Assembly: GCA_004154925.1 (NCBI GenBank)
Contig: QJNS01000128.1
Coordinates: forward strand, 62,001-126,000
From: Monosporascus cannonballus
Taxonomy: Eukaryota > Ascomycota > Sordariomycetes > Xylariales
Length of the DNA: 64,000 nt
Direction of reading: 5' to 3'
This document shows, one piece after another, positions 12,400-24,114 of this stretch; positions within the stretch are counted from its first letter, which is position 1; every line of letters begins with the position of its first letter. The notes below the pieces were generated by a model that was not told the DNA's origin, ran no database searches, and was given only the letters and a program-made list of their open reading frames with translations. A program made the translations under genes and the position numbers.

Positions 12400-14269
12400 A
12401 CATATAACGAAAACATTAAGGTATTCCTGTAATACATAATTTATTATTTATTAAAAAATTATAAATACGTTTGTAAATTTTATTAATATAATCAAATACT
12501 TAAATAATTCGTATTTCGTTTTAAACGTTATTTTCTATTTATATCTTTTTTTAATCCTAATAAAAGTATATTTATCTTTAAAATCGAATATTATTAATTA
12601 TTTAATTTTATCAAATCGGATTTTTATTTCCGTAATTAAACATAATAATATTATTTAATGAAAAATAATTAATTATAAATCGTAATCTTCTATTTTCTTT
12701 AAGTACGAAAAATATGAGATATTTTCTTAATAACTTCAAAAATCAAATCCATCTTTTTTATAGCCGATTTTCCAGATATTCTTTAAAAATACGTAGCTTA
12801 TTTCCGTTAAAATTATAAATAAAGTAAACCTTCGTCTAAAATCTTTTTTTAAAAATTATTTTATAATTTTATTCGCTATATTCTAATAACTTCGTATTAA
12901 GCTCCTTTTTAAAAAGCTACTTATATTTATAATACTATAATAATATATTAATTAAATCTTCTAATTTTTAAAATTATTATATTTATTTTAGATTATTATT
13001 CAATTATTTTAATTTCGCTTTAATAATAATAATAATACGTTATATTTTTCTTTAATACTTATTTTTGTTTATATTTTGTCCTTTTAAATAATAAGATTGT
13101 TATTATATCCTTATATTTACATTCGTTATTATTATTTATCAAATATTAAGATCTTAATTTTTCTTTTTTTCGTTTATTAATAAGGAATAAAATACACTTT
13201 ATTAAGCTAATTTTATCGTTAATTAAAATTCCGTACTAACGTATTCATGGTAATCTTAAGATTATATTGTAAATTTTAAATCAAATAATATCGAAATTAA
13301 TTATTTAACATTATTCTTAAACAAAAAACTCAAAATAATTAATTTCCCGTATAATCTTTCCGTTATTATAGGCAAATTCCTAATTTTCGGCATTCGTTAC
13401 TATATCAGGCTTTAACTTATATTTCTATAGCAATTTAAACTTATTAACTATATCTGGTACAATATAATTCCCGCCTAAAGTTCCGTAATTTATCATTACG
13501 GTATACTAATATATTCCGATTTATATATTTAAAATAATAAAGTTATTAACGTTTTTGATCGTCGTATTTAAAACCTTTTTCGGAAATTCCCTTTATTTTT
13601 TTAGGTTTCGTTATTTTGCAACTTTTTTATAAATAACTTTTTTTCTTTTAATTCTTATTCGAATTTGTCGAATTTTGCTTATATTTTTTCGTTTAACGCG
13701 TTAAGTTGTTATATTTGTCGTTATTGCCGGCGTATTATTATTTCGAATTATATTAGTTATTTTTGATTTTGTTATAAATTTTTTTATCCAATAAATTATT
13801 TTCTTATATATACGATTATATCTTATTATACGTTGTCCTGATTATCGTTTTAAAAATCTCCCGTAAATTAATATGTTTTTTCCTTAATAATTTTTTTCAT
13901 AAGGATATATAATAAATACTAAATAAAAATAAAAATTTGTAATAATTTTCTAATAATGTTTTTCTACCGTACGCTAGATTAACTTTTTTCCGTTTGGTAA
14001 TTATACTATCCATAATAATAAAAGAGGTTTTCCTACAGGCATTATTTTTTTTCGGGCCAGTTTTTTGCTTCGGCCAGTTATTGGATATTTCCTAGGGTTA
14101 TAGTTCGAAAATATCGATACCATTATTTATTATCCTTGTTATTTCTGGTACGGTTTGGAAAATCGAATCCCTTATAGTACATACGGGTAATTTATTCGTG
14201 GATATACTGCTTTCATTTTTCGTAATCGGGATATTTTCGTCGTCGATAATGTATGGTATGTATTTTGCC

Positions 14270-14660
14270 ATATCGATTAGGGGTTTGGGGACAGATTTTT
14301 TCTATCTAATTCTAGTGTTTGTGTAATTATTCTTATAGTGCTTCTGGCTGTGCTCGCGACGTTTGTTAAGCCAGTTTTCTGGCTTTTCGCATTCCTTGTT
14401 AGACTTCTCGTTATGGAGGACCTGGTGCGTACTTAGGCCGAATTATGTTAATGGATTTGCCTTCGTCCTTCTGATTTTCTCTGGACTGCTCCTTGGGTAC
14501 AGGTTTTCAGTTGTCTTAACGGGGCTTCTTAGGTGCTTTATATTATGCTGCTTTATGTCCCATCTTGTTGCAATTATAACACTTGATCTGGTTTTAGTCT
14601 TTTTTATAAGTGGTTTTTAATTCTATAGGTCCTGGTTCCGTACCGTAAAAAATGTTATTG
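14270..14660 (-). other. RIP-spared patch with gag zinc knuckle in element C
   Basis: This stretch of about 390 bp is clearly richer in G and C than the surrounding AT-rich element and keeps many TG/CA dinucleotides. On the minus strand it encodes CYNCNKMGH (14555-14581), the start of a CCHC zinc knuckle of the gag nucleocapsid. The corresponding site in D (21765-21791) has both cysteines changed to tyrosine. Confidence 0.7.
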
Positions 14661-15602
14661 CGTTAAGGAACGATAATATTAACTATATATTAGGGTTTAT
14701 TATTATTATTTTAATACTTTTAATACGTTATATATATTATTAGTCGTTAATTTTAACTGCTATAACAATATAATTCGGTAGATAATTAAGCCGATTAAGT
14801 TTAAAAAATTCCTTTTGCATTTTTTCAAGCCGTTAAAAAATTTAGTTATTAATATTTTTTGTTTTTAATTTAGCTTAATTATTAATTAAATCAATATACT
14901 GCCATAATTAGATGCTAATCCTTTTTGGCGTAATTATTGGATTTATATTTCGGCTTTTACTTTTTAGTTTATTATTCTCAAAGCCTTTATTAATACTTAT
15001 TCGAATTATTTATAATCGTTATAAATTTGTATTATTTTTCGGTTTCGTTTTTCGGCTAGCAAAATAATATATTTTCTTATGGCAGGCTTAAACCAAATCA
15101 CCGTATTTTCGATAAATTATTCGATTACGAACTTAATTCATATAATAAACGTAATAAGTCGAAAAAGAAAATACTCAAAATGTGTTCGGCATTAAGTTAA
15201 AAACAGTTATAATTTGGTTAAAATTCCGTCGAAAAGTTCTGGCTTAAGAAGTTTAAGAACTTTTCCTAGTTCTTTGATAAAATTTAGCTGAATAAGCTGG
15301 TTTATTTAAAAAAGCTTCCCGGTTTTAAAAGTTTTTTTTTCAAGTTTTTCATCAGTGGCTTAAAAAGACGTCGTAAGATTATTATTATCTTTTTTAAGTT
15401 AAAGGATGCGTTCGTTTATAGTATCCAGTTGTCGAAGAACTTCTTTGCGAAAAAGGCGAGGTTTTCTTTTTTCAGATTTTATTCCAGTATCCGGGTAATC
15501 AGAAACTTGGTAAGTAAGCTATTCGTGCTGCTTGCTAATAAACATAATATTAATCGATATTACTTAAAGTTTAACGATATTATTAAATAAAAGTTTATAA
15601 CG

Positions 15603-15969
15603 TATAACGACTAAAAAGTTTAACTAATTATTAAATCTTAGTTGTACAAATTTATATTAATAGAAATATCGTAAAAATCTAAGTAATAAATACAATAATC
15701 GTATTACGTTTTGTAATATTAAGGATACCTTAGGTAACAAATTATTATTACAAGCTAAAATTATCTCAACTATAGACATAATAAGCGTATATATTTTTTA
15801 GCTTAATTATTCCTGATTACGCAACCGGTAACAATCATAATCGCTTAGGATTTTCTTTGATCACTAATAATCACTAGGTTAGTAATGATCATTATTACGT
15901 GACCCGAGAGTGGTCCGTATGATCCCGGTCTAACCGTTTCTTACGGCCGAATCTTGTTGGGTCGTAACA
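15603..15969 (-). repeat. 5' LTR of element C
   Basis: This 367-bp LTR starts TATAACGACT (ancestral TGTGACGGCT) and ends GGGTCGTAACA on the plus strand. It matches 9113-9486 along its length, with many transition differences. Confidence 0.9.
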
Positions 15970-16322
15970 CTAATTAAATAAAAAAAGCATCCGAATTTCG
16001 AAAATATTTAAGAATCCGCTAAAAATCTTATTAGCGCCTAACGCCTGTTAAAGATCTTTTACTAGCAACGACGGAACTACCTGAAATAATGGCATTTTAA
16101 TCTACAAAATCTAAAGAAAACCCTTGGTCTACCGCGTTTTAATTAATAACATCTACTCTATCCGACGCCTATACCTCGATTATAAACTTTATTTTCAAAT
16201 AGGGAAAATTGTTAGATTTGTTTAACAACTAAAGGGCTCGGTTAATAAATTTAGCATCTTTAAATTAATAATGTTAACGTTATCGCCGTATACGAGAAAA
16301 TCGTGTCAAAAATTCGGCTAAA

Positions 16323-16698
16323 TGTGACGGCTATGCGGTTTAACCAACTATTAAACCTTAAGTCGACGGGTTTATGTTAGCAGGAGTATCGTAGAAATCT
16401 AAACAATAAATACAGTAACGTATTACATCTCGTAATTCCAAAGATGTCTTAGATAATAATATTATAATTACAAATTAAAGCTATTTAAACTATGGAAATA
16501 AGGAACGTATATATATTTTTTTTTCTTGGTTTAATTACTTATAATCATACGGCTAATAATAATCATAATTACTAATAATCTCTTTTGATTATTTCTGATC
16601 ATTAACTTAACAGTGATCACCGTTACGTAACCTATGGGATAGTTCGTATAATCCTTGTTTAACCGTTTTTTAAGGCCGGAGCTTATTAAGTCATAATA
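16323..16698 (-). repeat. 3' LTR of element D
   Basis: This 376-bp LTR starts TGTGACGGCTATGCGG and ends GTCATAATA on the plus strand. It is equal in length to its partner at 22657-23032. Confidence 0.9.
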
Positions 16699-16791
16699 CG
16701 ATTTTTCCCTTCCAAAATCTTGCCCTTAAGATTTCTTTTCTTCTTTCTTTTTTTCGTTTAATAAATATCTTTTCTTTTACTTTCAATTATA

Positions 16792-17520
16792 TTGTCTCGT
16801 ATTTCCAAAATTCGTCGTATTCTTTATTCTTTTACCGTTCGTCGTATTAACTTTATAAAAGCCTTTAACGAATTTGGTTACGAAGTTATATTTTGCCCTT
16901 ATTATTTTTCGAAAAACATAAAATATAAAATAATGGAAAACGTTTTAAGGTATAAGGAATATATTAATCAAAATCAAACCTGTAATAATACCGGCGTACC
17001 CATTTTTTCCCTACAAAATATTCGTTACGAACATTAATATTTGGAACGTAAGGAAATACTTGCCGAAAAATAATTATTAAAGCTTTAATGGCTTTACTTC
17101 GAAATTTAACGAAAATATCAAAAAAAATAAATAAAGCTTTTTCTCGTTTTATTCGTTTACGTAAACAAAAAGCATTAATTCGTTCGAAAAACGTTACCAT
17201 AATACAACATAAACTCTAATCGTTAAACGAACTAAAAAAACAAAAGCGTCGGGAACAAAAACAGTTAAAAGCTACCATTACGGCTGCCACGTTAACATAC
17301 GTCACAGCCGATTGGCCCGACATCCCGGCTACCGACTGGTCAACTATTAATTAGGATACGCCCGTTGTTACTGGTAAAAATTCTTTAACAAGCGCTGGGC
17401 GCTAATAAGGCTTTTGGTAGGTTTCCAGGTATTTTCGGAATCTAAGTACTTTTTTCACTTAATTAAATACTAAATAAATCCGTCTTATTTTTCTATATCG
17501 AAAATTTTCTCCACCTTATA
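16792..17520 (+). pseudogene. Accessory frame antisense to pol in element D
   Basis: This is the homologue of the frame at 9509-10330. Bases 16792-17037 are open for 81 codons, then the frame breaks up. It shares the KAFNE-GYEVI, YKEYI-QNQTCNNTG and SLQNIRYEH-like segments with element C. A further alignable part to about 17,500 includes the segment that corresponds to the minus strand of copy A at 1010-1230. The 3'-proximal position on the strand opposite to pol is the same in every copy. Confidence 0.55.
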
Positions 17521-19550
17521 TATTTATTTATTTTCCACTTTTATATTATCCTATGCTATATATACTTTGATTATATTTATTACTAATTCGAATAAAAAAA
17601 CATAAAAAATTAAATAAAATTTGGTTTTTGATAAATATTTTAATTAATAATTATTTTCTAAGATTTTCTTAACGATTTTATATAAACCGATATATTTAAA
17701 ATCAAGTTTTTTACTAGGTCCTTTTATTTAAATATTTGTTATGGCGAAAAAAACTATTTCCCCTTTTTCGAAAATTAATCCTTTTAACTTTTTTTAATTA
17801 TAATATCTACTTATTTAATTTCGTACGAATTTTAGTTTTATTTTTTTTAATATAGCTATCGTAATTATTTTAATATTAATTAAAATATTATCGCCTATTT
17901 TTTTTAAATTTTTAAAATAAAACTAAAATTTATGTTTGGAAATATTATCTTAATATTTTCGTAATAACTGGTATTATAAGTTAATTAGTTAATTAATAAT
18001 TTCTTAACTTGATTATTTTATTTATAATTAATATAATGTCGTAAATAAATTTTTAAGGTTTAATTTGTTCGTTTTATTTATTTATCCGTTTACAGTTTAA
18101 ATACGTTAAATATCTTATGATTTAAGCCGATTTATGTTATTAAATCTTACTAAAATTTAAATACAAATATTAATCCTTTATTTAAAATAGTATTTATTAA
18201 TAATACGTATATTTTAAAAATATATTTAAAAAAGAATATATGCCAATTATTCGGCGTTTATATCCTTATAACATGGTAAAAAAAAGGAAATTTTGTAAAT
18301 GGATTTAAAATTACGAAAATACTATCGTAATATATTTCTATAATTAAGCTTTTTTAATATAAGAAATTTGGTAATAAAATTAAATATAATTAAATATTAT
18401 AATCGCTTTATAACTAATAATAGTTATAATTTTCTATATGGCTTATATTGTCAAATCTTTGCTTTAGCGCAAATATCGTATTGTCGTATAACTTTTTATA
18501 TTATTAATTTTATTTTAAATATATATATATATATATTAAAATGGTTTTAAGATTTTATAAATCCTTAAATGTCCATATAAGTAATTTTCGTATATTTCGC
18601 GTATTAAATTCTTTTAGCATTTCTTTAAAACTTTTATCTTATTTATTTTTTAATTTTTTAAAAACTTACTGTTATATTGCTAAATTTTTTAATATATATT
18701 TAAAGGTACTGCCCAAATTATCGGAATCTGGCGTAAGCGTAAATATCTTTTTATAGTTATATTAAAAATTATATAACTAATTTTGACCAATTTGTTTTCG
18801 AAATCTAATTACCTGCTTAAAACATTTACTTTGTTATTTTTTAATCCTTTTTCATAAATAATAACGAAGTTAAAGTTTGTTAATTTTTCCGTATAACGAA
18901 ATTATTATTTTATAAATTCCCTAGTCGTAATAAATTAGGTAAGGTTTTAATAATCCGTATAAACCTTAACTTAGTACAAATTTTCTAAAAGGAAATACCT
19001 GAATTTTCGAAATGCCATAATAATGGCCATAAATTCCTTATCTGAAATGCCGTAATTAAGCTCAGTTTTTTTTAACTTATACAAAAAGAATATAATAAGG
19101 TATAATTTGCCTTAATTATCTTATTATCTGATTATTACGCTTAATATATAATCTAAAATATCGGTTTTTAATTTAACAAAACGGTTTAAATTATATATAA
19201 TCAGTATTAACTCGTTAATAATCATATCCTTAATATCTTAAAATACTTTTTCGATATTTAACATTTATTTAAATTTCTTTTTTTTTCGTAAAATTTATTA
19301 AAAATATAATTATCTTATTAAAATTTCGAATGAATTTCCTATAATAATTAACGAATCCAAAAAATACCTATATTTCCTTAATTATTATTAACATTTATTA
19401 TTTTATAATTACAGCGATTTTTTTAATATCTATCTTAACATATCTTAAAATAATAATATATTTTAAATATTTTATTTTCTATTTATAAAATTAACTTTTT
19501 TGCATTAATAAATAACTTTACGTTTTATAAAATTTAAAAAACTTTATAAA

Positions 19551-19565
19551 AATATCGTTAAAATA
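19551..19565 (-). other. Mutated reverse transcriptase box, element D
   Basis: On the minus strand VFVI-YLDDI of the sister copies has become VICYFNDI. Leu to Phe and Asp to Asn are both C-to-T or G-to-A outcomes. The catalytic aspartate pair is therefore lost. Confidence 0.75.
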
Positions 19566-22500
19566 ACAAATAACAAAAATATCAAAGTATTTTCGTAATG
19601 TATAATTAATTATTTGTTAAAAAGTTATTAATACGTTTATAAATCCTATTAATATAATTAAATACTTAGATAATTTATATTTCGTCCTAAAAATTATTTT
19701 CTATTTATATTCTTTTTTAATTTTAATAAGGTTATATTTATTTTTAAAATCGAATATTATAAACCATTTAATTCCGTAAAATCGGTTTTTCATTTCCCTA
19801 ATTAGGGGTAATAATATTTAATCCTTAATAATAATTTTATTTAGTTATTAATAATTAATTACAAATCGCAATTTTCTGTTTTTTAAATAAAAAAAATATT
19901 AGATATTTTACTAATAATTTCGAAAATCGAATTTATTCTTTTTATAACCGATTTTCTAGGTATTTTTTAAAAATACATAATTCATTCCCGTTAAAGTTAT
20001 AAATAAGGTAAAACTTTATCGAAACTCCTTTTTTAAAAACTATTTCATAATTTTATTCGCTATATTTTAATAACTTCCTACCAAATTCCTTTTTGAAAAA
20101 TTACTTATATGTATAGTATTATAATAATATATTAATTAAAGTTTTTTAATTTTTAAGGCTGTTATTCTAATTATTCTAAATCGTTATTTAATTGCTTTAA
20201 TTTCGCTTTAATAATAACAATAATATATCGTATTTTTAATACCTATTTTTTTTCTTATATTTTATTCTTTTAAGTAATCAAGTTTTTATCGTGTCTTTAT
20301 ACTTACATTTATTATTATTATCGATCAAATATTAAAATCTTAATTTCTTTTTCTTTTATTTATTAATAAGAAATAAACCGAACTTTATTTGACCAATTTC
20401 GCTATTAATTAAAACTCCGAATTAACATATTTATAATAATCTTAAGATCATATCGTAATTCCCGAATAAAACAATATCGAAATTAACCGTTTGACATTAT
20501 TCTTTAATAAAAATCTTAAAGTAATTAATTTCGCGTATAATTTTTCCGTTATCGTAAACAAATTCCTAACTTTCGGCATTTATCGTTATATAAAGTTCTA
20601 ATTTATATTTCGATAGCAGTTTAAACTTATTAATTATATTTAATATAATATAATTTTCGCCCAAAGCTTTGTAATTTATTATTACGGTATATTAATACGT
20701 TTCGATTCGTATTTCTATGGTAATAAGGTTATTAATATTTTCTATTATCGCGTTTAAAGCTTTTCTTGAAAATTTCCCTTAATTTCTTTGAGTTTCGTCA
20801 TTTTGCAATTCTTTTACAAATAACCTTTTTTTTAACTTTTACTCAAATTTATCAAGCCTTAATTATGTTTTTTCGTTCAAAACGTTAAGCTGCTATATTT
20901 ATCGCTATTATCGGCGTATTATTCCTTTAAATCGTATTAATTATTCCTAATTTTCTTATAATTCTTTTTCTTATCTAATAAATTTTTTTATATTTGCAAT
21001 TATATCCCATTATGTATTATCCTAACTGTCGTTCTAAAGATCTCCTATAAATTAATATATTTCTTCTTTAATAACCTTTTTTTTCCAAAGATTCGCAATA
21101 AATACCAATTAAAAATAAAAATCCGTAATAACCTTCTGGTAGTATTTTTTTATTATATGCTGGATTAATTCTTTTTCCATTTAATAATTATATTATTCAT
21201 AATAACAAAAAAGGTTTTTTTACGGGCATTACTTTTTTTCGGGCCAGTTTTTTGTTTCGGCCAGTTATTAAATATTTTTTAGGGCTATGATTCGAAACTA
21301 TCGATATTATTACTTATTATCTTTATTATCTCCGATATAGTTTAAAAAATCGAATCCCTTATAATATATACGGGTAATTCGTTCGTAAATATATTATTTC
21401 TATTTTTCGTAATCGGAATATTCTCGTCGTTAACAATATATAACGTATATTTTGCCGTATTTATTAAGGGTTCCGGGACAGATTTTTTTATCCAGTTTTG
21501 GTATTCGCGTAATTATAGTTATAATACTTTTTATTATATTTATAATATTTATTAAGTTAATTTTTTAATTTTTCGCATTTTTCGTCGGATTTTTTATCGG
21601 GATAATCCTTATTAAACCTTTTGTCATAAGTCTGATATATATTTGGCTTAGATTATATTAATAATTTTGCTATTATTTCCTTAATTATTCTTAGATTATT
21701 TTTCCGGTATAGGAATCCAGTTATTTTACCGTGGCTTTTTGTGTTTCTTATATTTGTAGGCCTTATGTCCTATTTTGCCATAATTAAAATATTTAATTTG
21801 GCTCCAATTTTATTTGTGGGTAACGTTAAGTTCCATAGGTCCTAGCGCCGTTCCGTAAGAAATAAGGGGTACGTCTCCTTTTTTCCCTTGGTTAAATTTG
21901 TTATATCCCGAATCCAAGATATATTATCTTTTTTTTTTCTTATCGTTTTTTAAATTATTAATTATTAATTTTAATTATCTTTATAACATACCGGTTTAAG
22001 ATAATTAATTATTTAATTCGAATAATTTTATTTTTTACGTTATTTTTTAACTTTTTATAAAATATATCGATAAAGGCGTCGGTTTTGTTATCTCCTTATT
22101 TTGCTTTAATTATAAAACTTTTAAATATTACGGCGTACTTAAATGCGGATTTTTTTTATCGGAATTACAAAAATTACTAAGCTGTAAATCGCTTTTTATC
22201 CGGATTACCGAAATTATTACGTAATTTATTTTCGAAATTAATATAAAATGAAAAAATCTCGTTAATAAAATCCTTTTTATCCGGTTTTCCTATTTCCAGC
22301 AAATTTCTTATAATAGGCTTAAATTAATTAATCGTATTTTTCGTTAAGTATGCTTTTATTATTAGGATTATATTTATTGGATTATTAAGGTTTAGGAAAC
22401 GAAGATAAATTCGTACTTATATTAAAAAGATTTAAAAGTTACCTTTTTTATCGTAGGGTTCCGGCTTTTTAGGCTTTATATAGGCGAAAGAGGTTTGAGT

Positions 22501-22656
22501 AAATGGCGTAACTCTAAGTTGCCAAACTTTTTTCTCCAGTTCCCGAATTCGAACCTAAAGCTACTAAATAAAGATTTCCTAAACGTTAATCGACATTTTG
22601 ATAATATTGAATATTATTTAAAGTTTAACGGTATTATTAAATAAAAACTTATAATA

Positions 22657-23032
22657 TTTAATAGCTATACGGTTTAATCAATTATTAAACCTTAAGTCGA
22701 CGGGTTTATATTAACAGAAATATCGTAGGAATTTAAGTAATAAATATAGTAACGTATTACGTTTCGTAATTCCAAAAGTGCCTTGGGTAATAATATTATA
22801 ATTGTAAGCTAAAGCTATTTAAACTATGGAAATAAGGAACGTATATATCCTCCTTTTTCTTAGCTTGATTATTTATAATTATACGGCTGGTAGTGATTAT
22901 AATCGCTGGTAATCCCTTTTGATCACTTCTGATCACTGGCTTGGCAGTGATCACCGTTACGTGACCTATGGGGTGGCCCGTGTGATCCTTGTTTGACCGT
23001 TTCTTGAGGCCGGAGCTTGTTGGGTCGTAATA
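22657..23032 (-). repeat. 5' LTR of element D
   Basis: This 376-bp LTR is less AT-shifted than its partner in the last 150 bases, where TG and CA dinucleotides survive (for example around 22,900-23,020). Confidence 0.9.
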
Positions 23033-23382
23033 CTAAGGCCTTTTCTGCCGCCAATTCCTTTTTCTTTAATAGACAAATCTCGGCGATATAACGATTAATT
23101 ATAGATATAAGAACTTTATTTTTACTACAAGAACGCCTTTTACGTACGCATTTTTTATAACGCGATATGTCTTTTATTATTTAATAATTAAAATATTAGA
23201 AAAAATAAAAAAAAAGTTAAACATAACGATAAAACCTTTGAACTTAATTAAATTAACCAGTACAACCCGTTAAACAGTTTTGCGGAAACGAAACTTAGAA
23301 ACACGAAAGCTATAATAAAGGCGAAATATTTACAAAAACAAAAAGAAATCTTAAGAACAAGATTCTGGGAAAGGAGAGATCG

Positions 23383-23823
23383 TATTACGACCTAACGGGC
23401 TACGGCCTCCAGAAACTGTCCGCGACGAAAACAAGCCAAAAAAAGACAATAGATTGAATCACGTAATGGATCATCAACTTACTAGTAGTAAGCCAATAAG
23501 CCGGATTACCAATTTATTAGTGGTAAGCCAATAAGCCGGATCACTAACTTACTAGTAGTAAGCCAGTAAGCCGGATTACCAACTTACTGGTGGCGAGCCG
23601 GTAAGCTGATATAAGATATATACGTTTATTATTTCCATAATTTAAAAAATATTAATTTATAATATTTATTAATATTAATCGTTTATAATATAACTTTGGC
23701 ATTTTTGGTATTAAAAAACGTAATACGTTACTATATCTATTGCTTAGAATCCCATGATATTCCTGCTAATATAAACCCGTACGACTAAGGTTTAATAGTT
23801 GGTTAAGCCGCCTAGCCGTCACA
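23383..23823 (+). repeat. 3' LTR of element B
   Basis: This 441-bp LTR starts TATTACGACC (TG changed to TA) and ends GCCGTCACA. It is exactly 35 bp longer than the 5' LTR because it carries four instead of three copies of a 35-bp tandem unit (about 23,465-23,610). It is preceded by the purine tract GGGAAAGGAGAGATCG at 23367-23382. Confidence 0.9.
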
Positions 23824-24114
23824 ACCAAGGTGTATTGCAAGCTGGTGCTATCTAACCATAGGAAAGTAATGAGCGTATATGTCCTCGCAATGGCTCAAGG
23901 TACTCAAGGGACTCAAACCCGCTTCCACCGGTTGAGTCCCCTTGAGCCCGTTGAGCCCTATCCTTTACTCAGAGCTGCTCAAGCGCTAAGTGCCCATCAC
24001 GACCCTCCTCGAGTCCCTTCGAGCCGATCACGTGATTTTCCAAGACCGGGGAACGCCTGGCGTCTTGTCCCGACCGTCTTTCCGGGCCTCCGATCGTCAG
24101 GCCGTGACAGACAG

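Larger units (their letters stand above)
9113..15969 (-). mobile_element. Gypsy element C, nested in B
   Basis: This full-length 6,857-bp Ty3/gypsy element is inserted in B in the opposite orientation. Its LTRs are 9113-9486 (374 bp, the element's 3' LTR) and 15603-15969 (367 bp, its 5' LTR). The target duplication CTAAT is perfect (9108-9112, 15970-15974). The B sequence resumes at 15975 exactly as predicted from copy A. On the minus strand it keeps a gag zinc knuckle (14555-14581) and the reverse transcriptase YLDDI (12385-12399). All long frames are broken by RIP. A patch at 14,270-14,660 is far less mutated than the rest. Confidence 0.93.
16323..23032 (-). mobile_element. Gypsy element D, nested in B
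   Basis: This 6,710-bp gypsy element lies in the same orientation as C, with LTRs at 16323-16698 and 22657-23032 (376 bp each). The flanking duplication is CTAAA (16318-16322) and CTAAG (23033-23037), identical except for one G-to-A change. It contains the same modules as C: RT box at 19551-19565 (YFNDI, a RIP version of YLDDI, with a short deletion just after it), gag knuckle at 21765-21791, and the antisense accessory frame beside the left LTR. Confidence 0.92.
2854..23823 (+). mobile_element. Gypsy element B, host of three nested insertions
   Basis: This Ty3/gypsy LTR retrotransposon has LTRs at 2854-3259 and 23383-23823 and the perfect target duplication ACCAA (2849-2853, 23824-23828). 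Subtracting the three nested elements and their duplications leaves 6,856 bp, within one base of element C (6,857 bp), which supports the reconstruction. Pieces of B lie at 2854-8567, 9105-9112, 15975-16322 and 23038-23823. The order is LTR, gag-like region, reverse transcriptase, RNase H, integrase, accessory frame on the opposite strand, polypurine tract, LTR. All frames are ruined by RIP, so it is not autonomous. Confidence 0.92.
2710..24109 (-). mobile_element. Solo LTR E, split by element B
   Basis: The two halves are 2710-2853 and 23829-24109. Together they make one 425-bp LTR, starting TGTGACGGCT and ending CCGTGACA on the plus strand (the element itself would run on the minus strand). 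It is flanked by the perfect 5-bp duplication GACAG at 2705-2709 and 24110-24114. Element B sits inside it and duplicated ACCAA (2849-2853 and 23824-23828). The LTR is much less AT-shifted than the gypsy interiors. Its right half holds a near-perfect inverted repeat (arms 23903-23919 and 23930-23946). Confidence 0.88.

Noticed and set aside
18368..18756. Two open frames of 60 and 71 codons on the plus strand in element D
   Set aside because: Extremely AT-rich codons (Ile, Tyr, Asn, Phe, Lys), antisense to pol; chance openness in RIP-mutated DNA.
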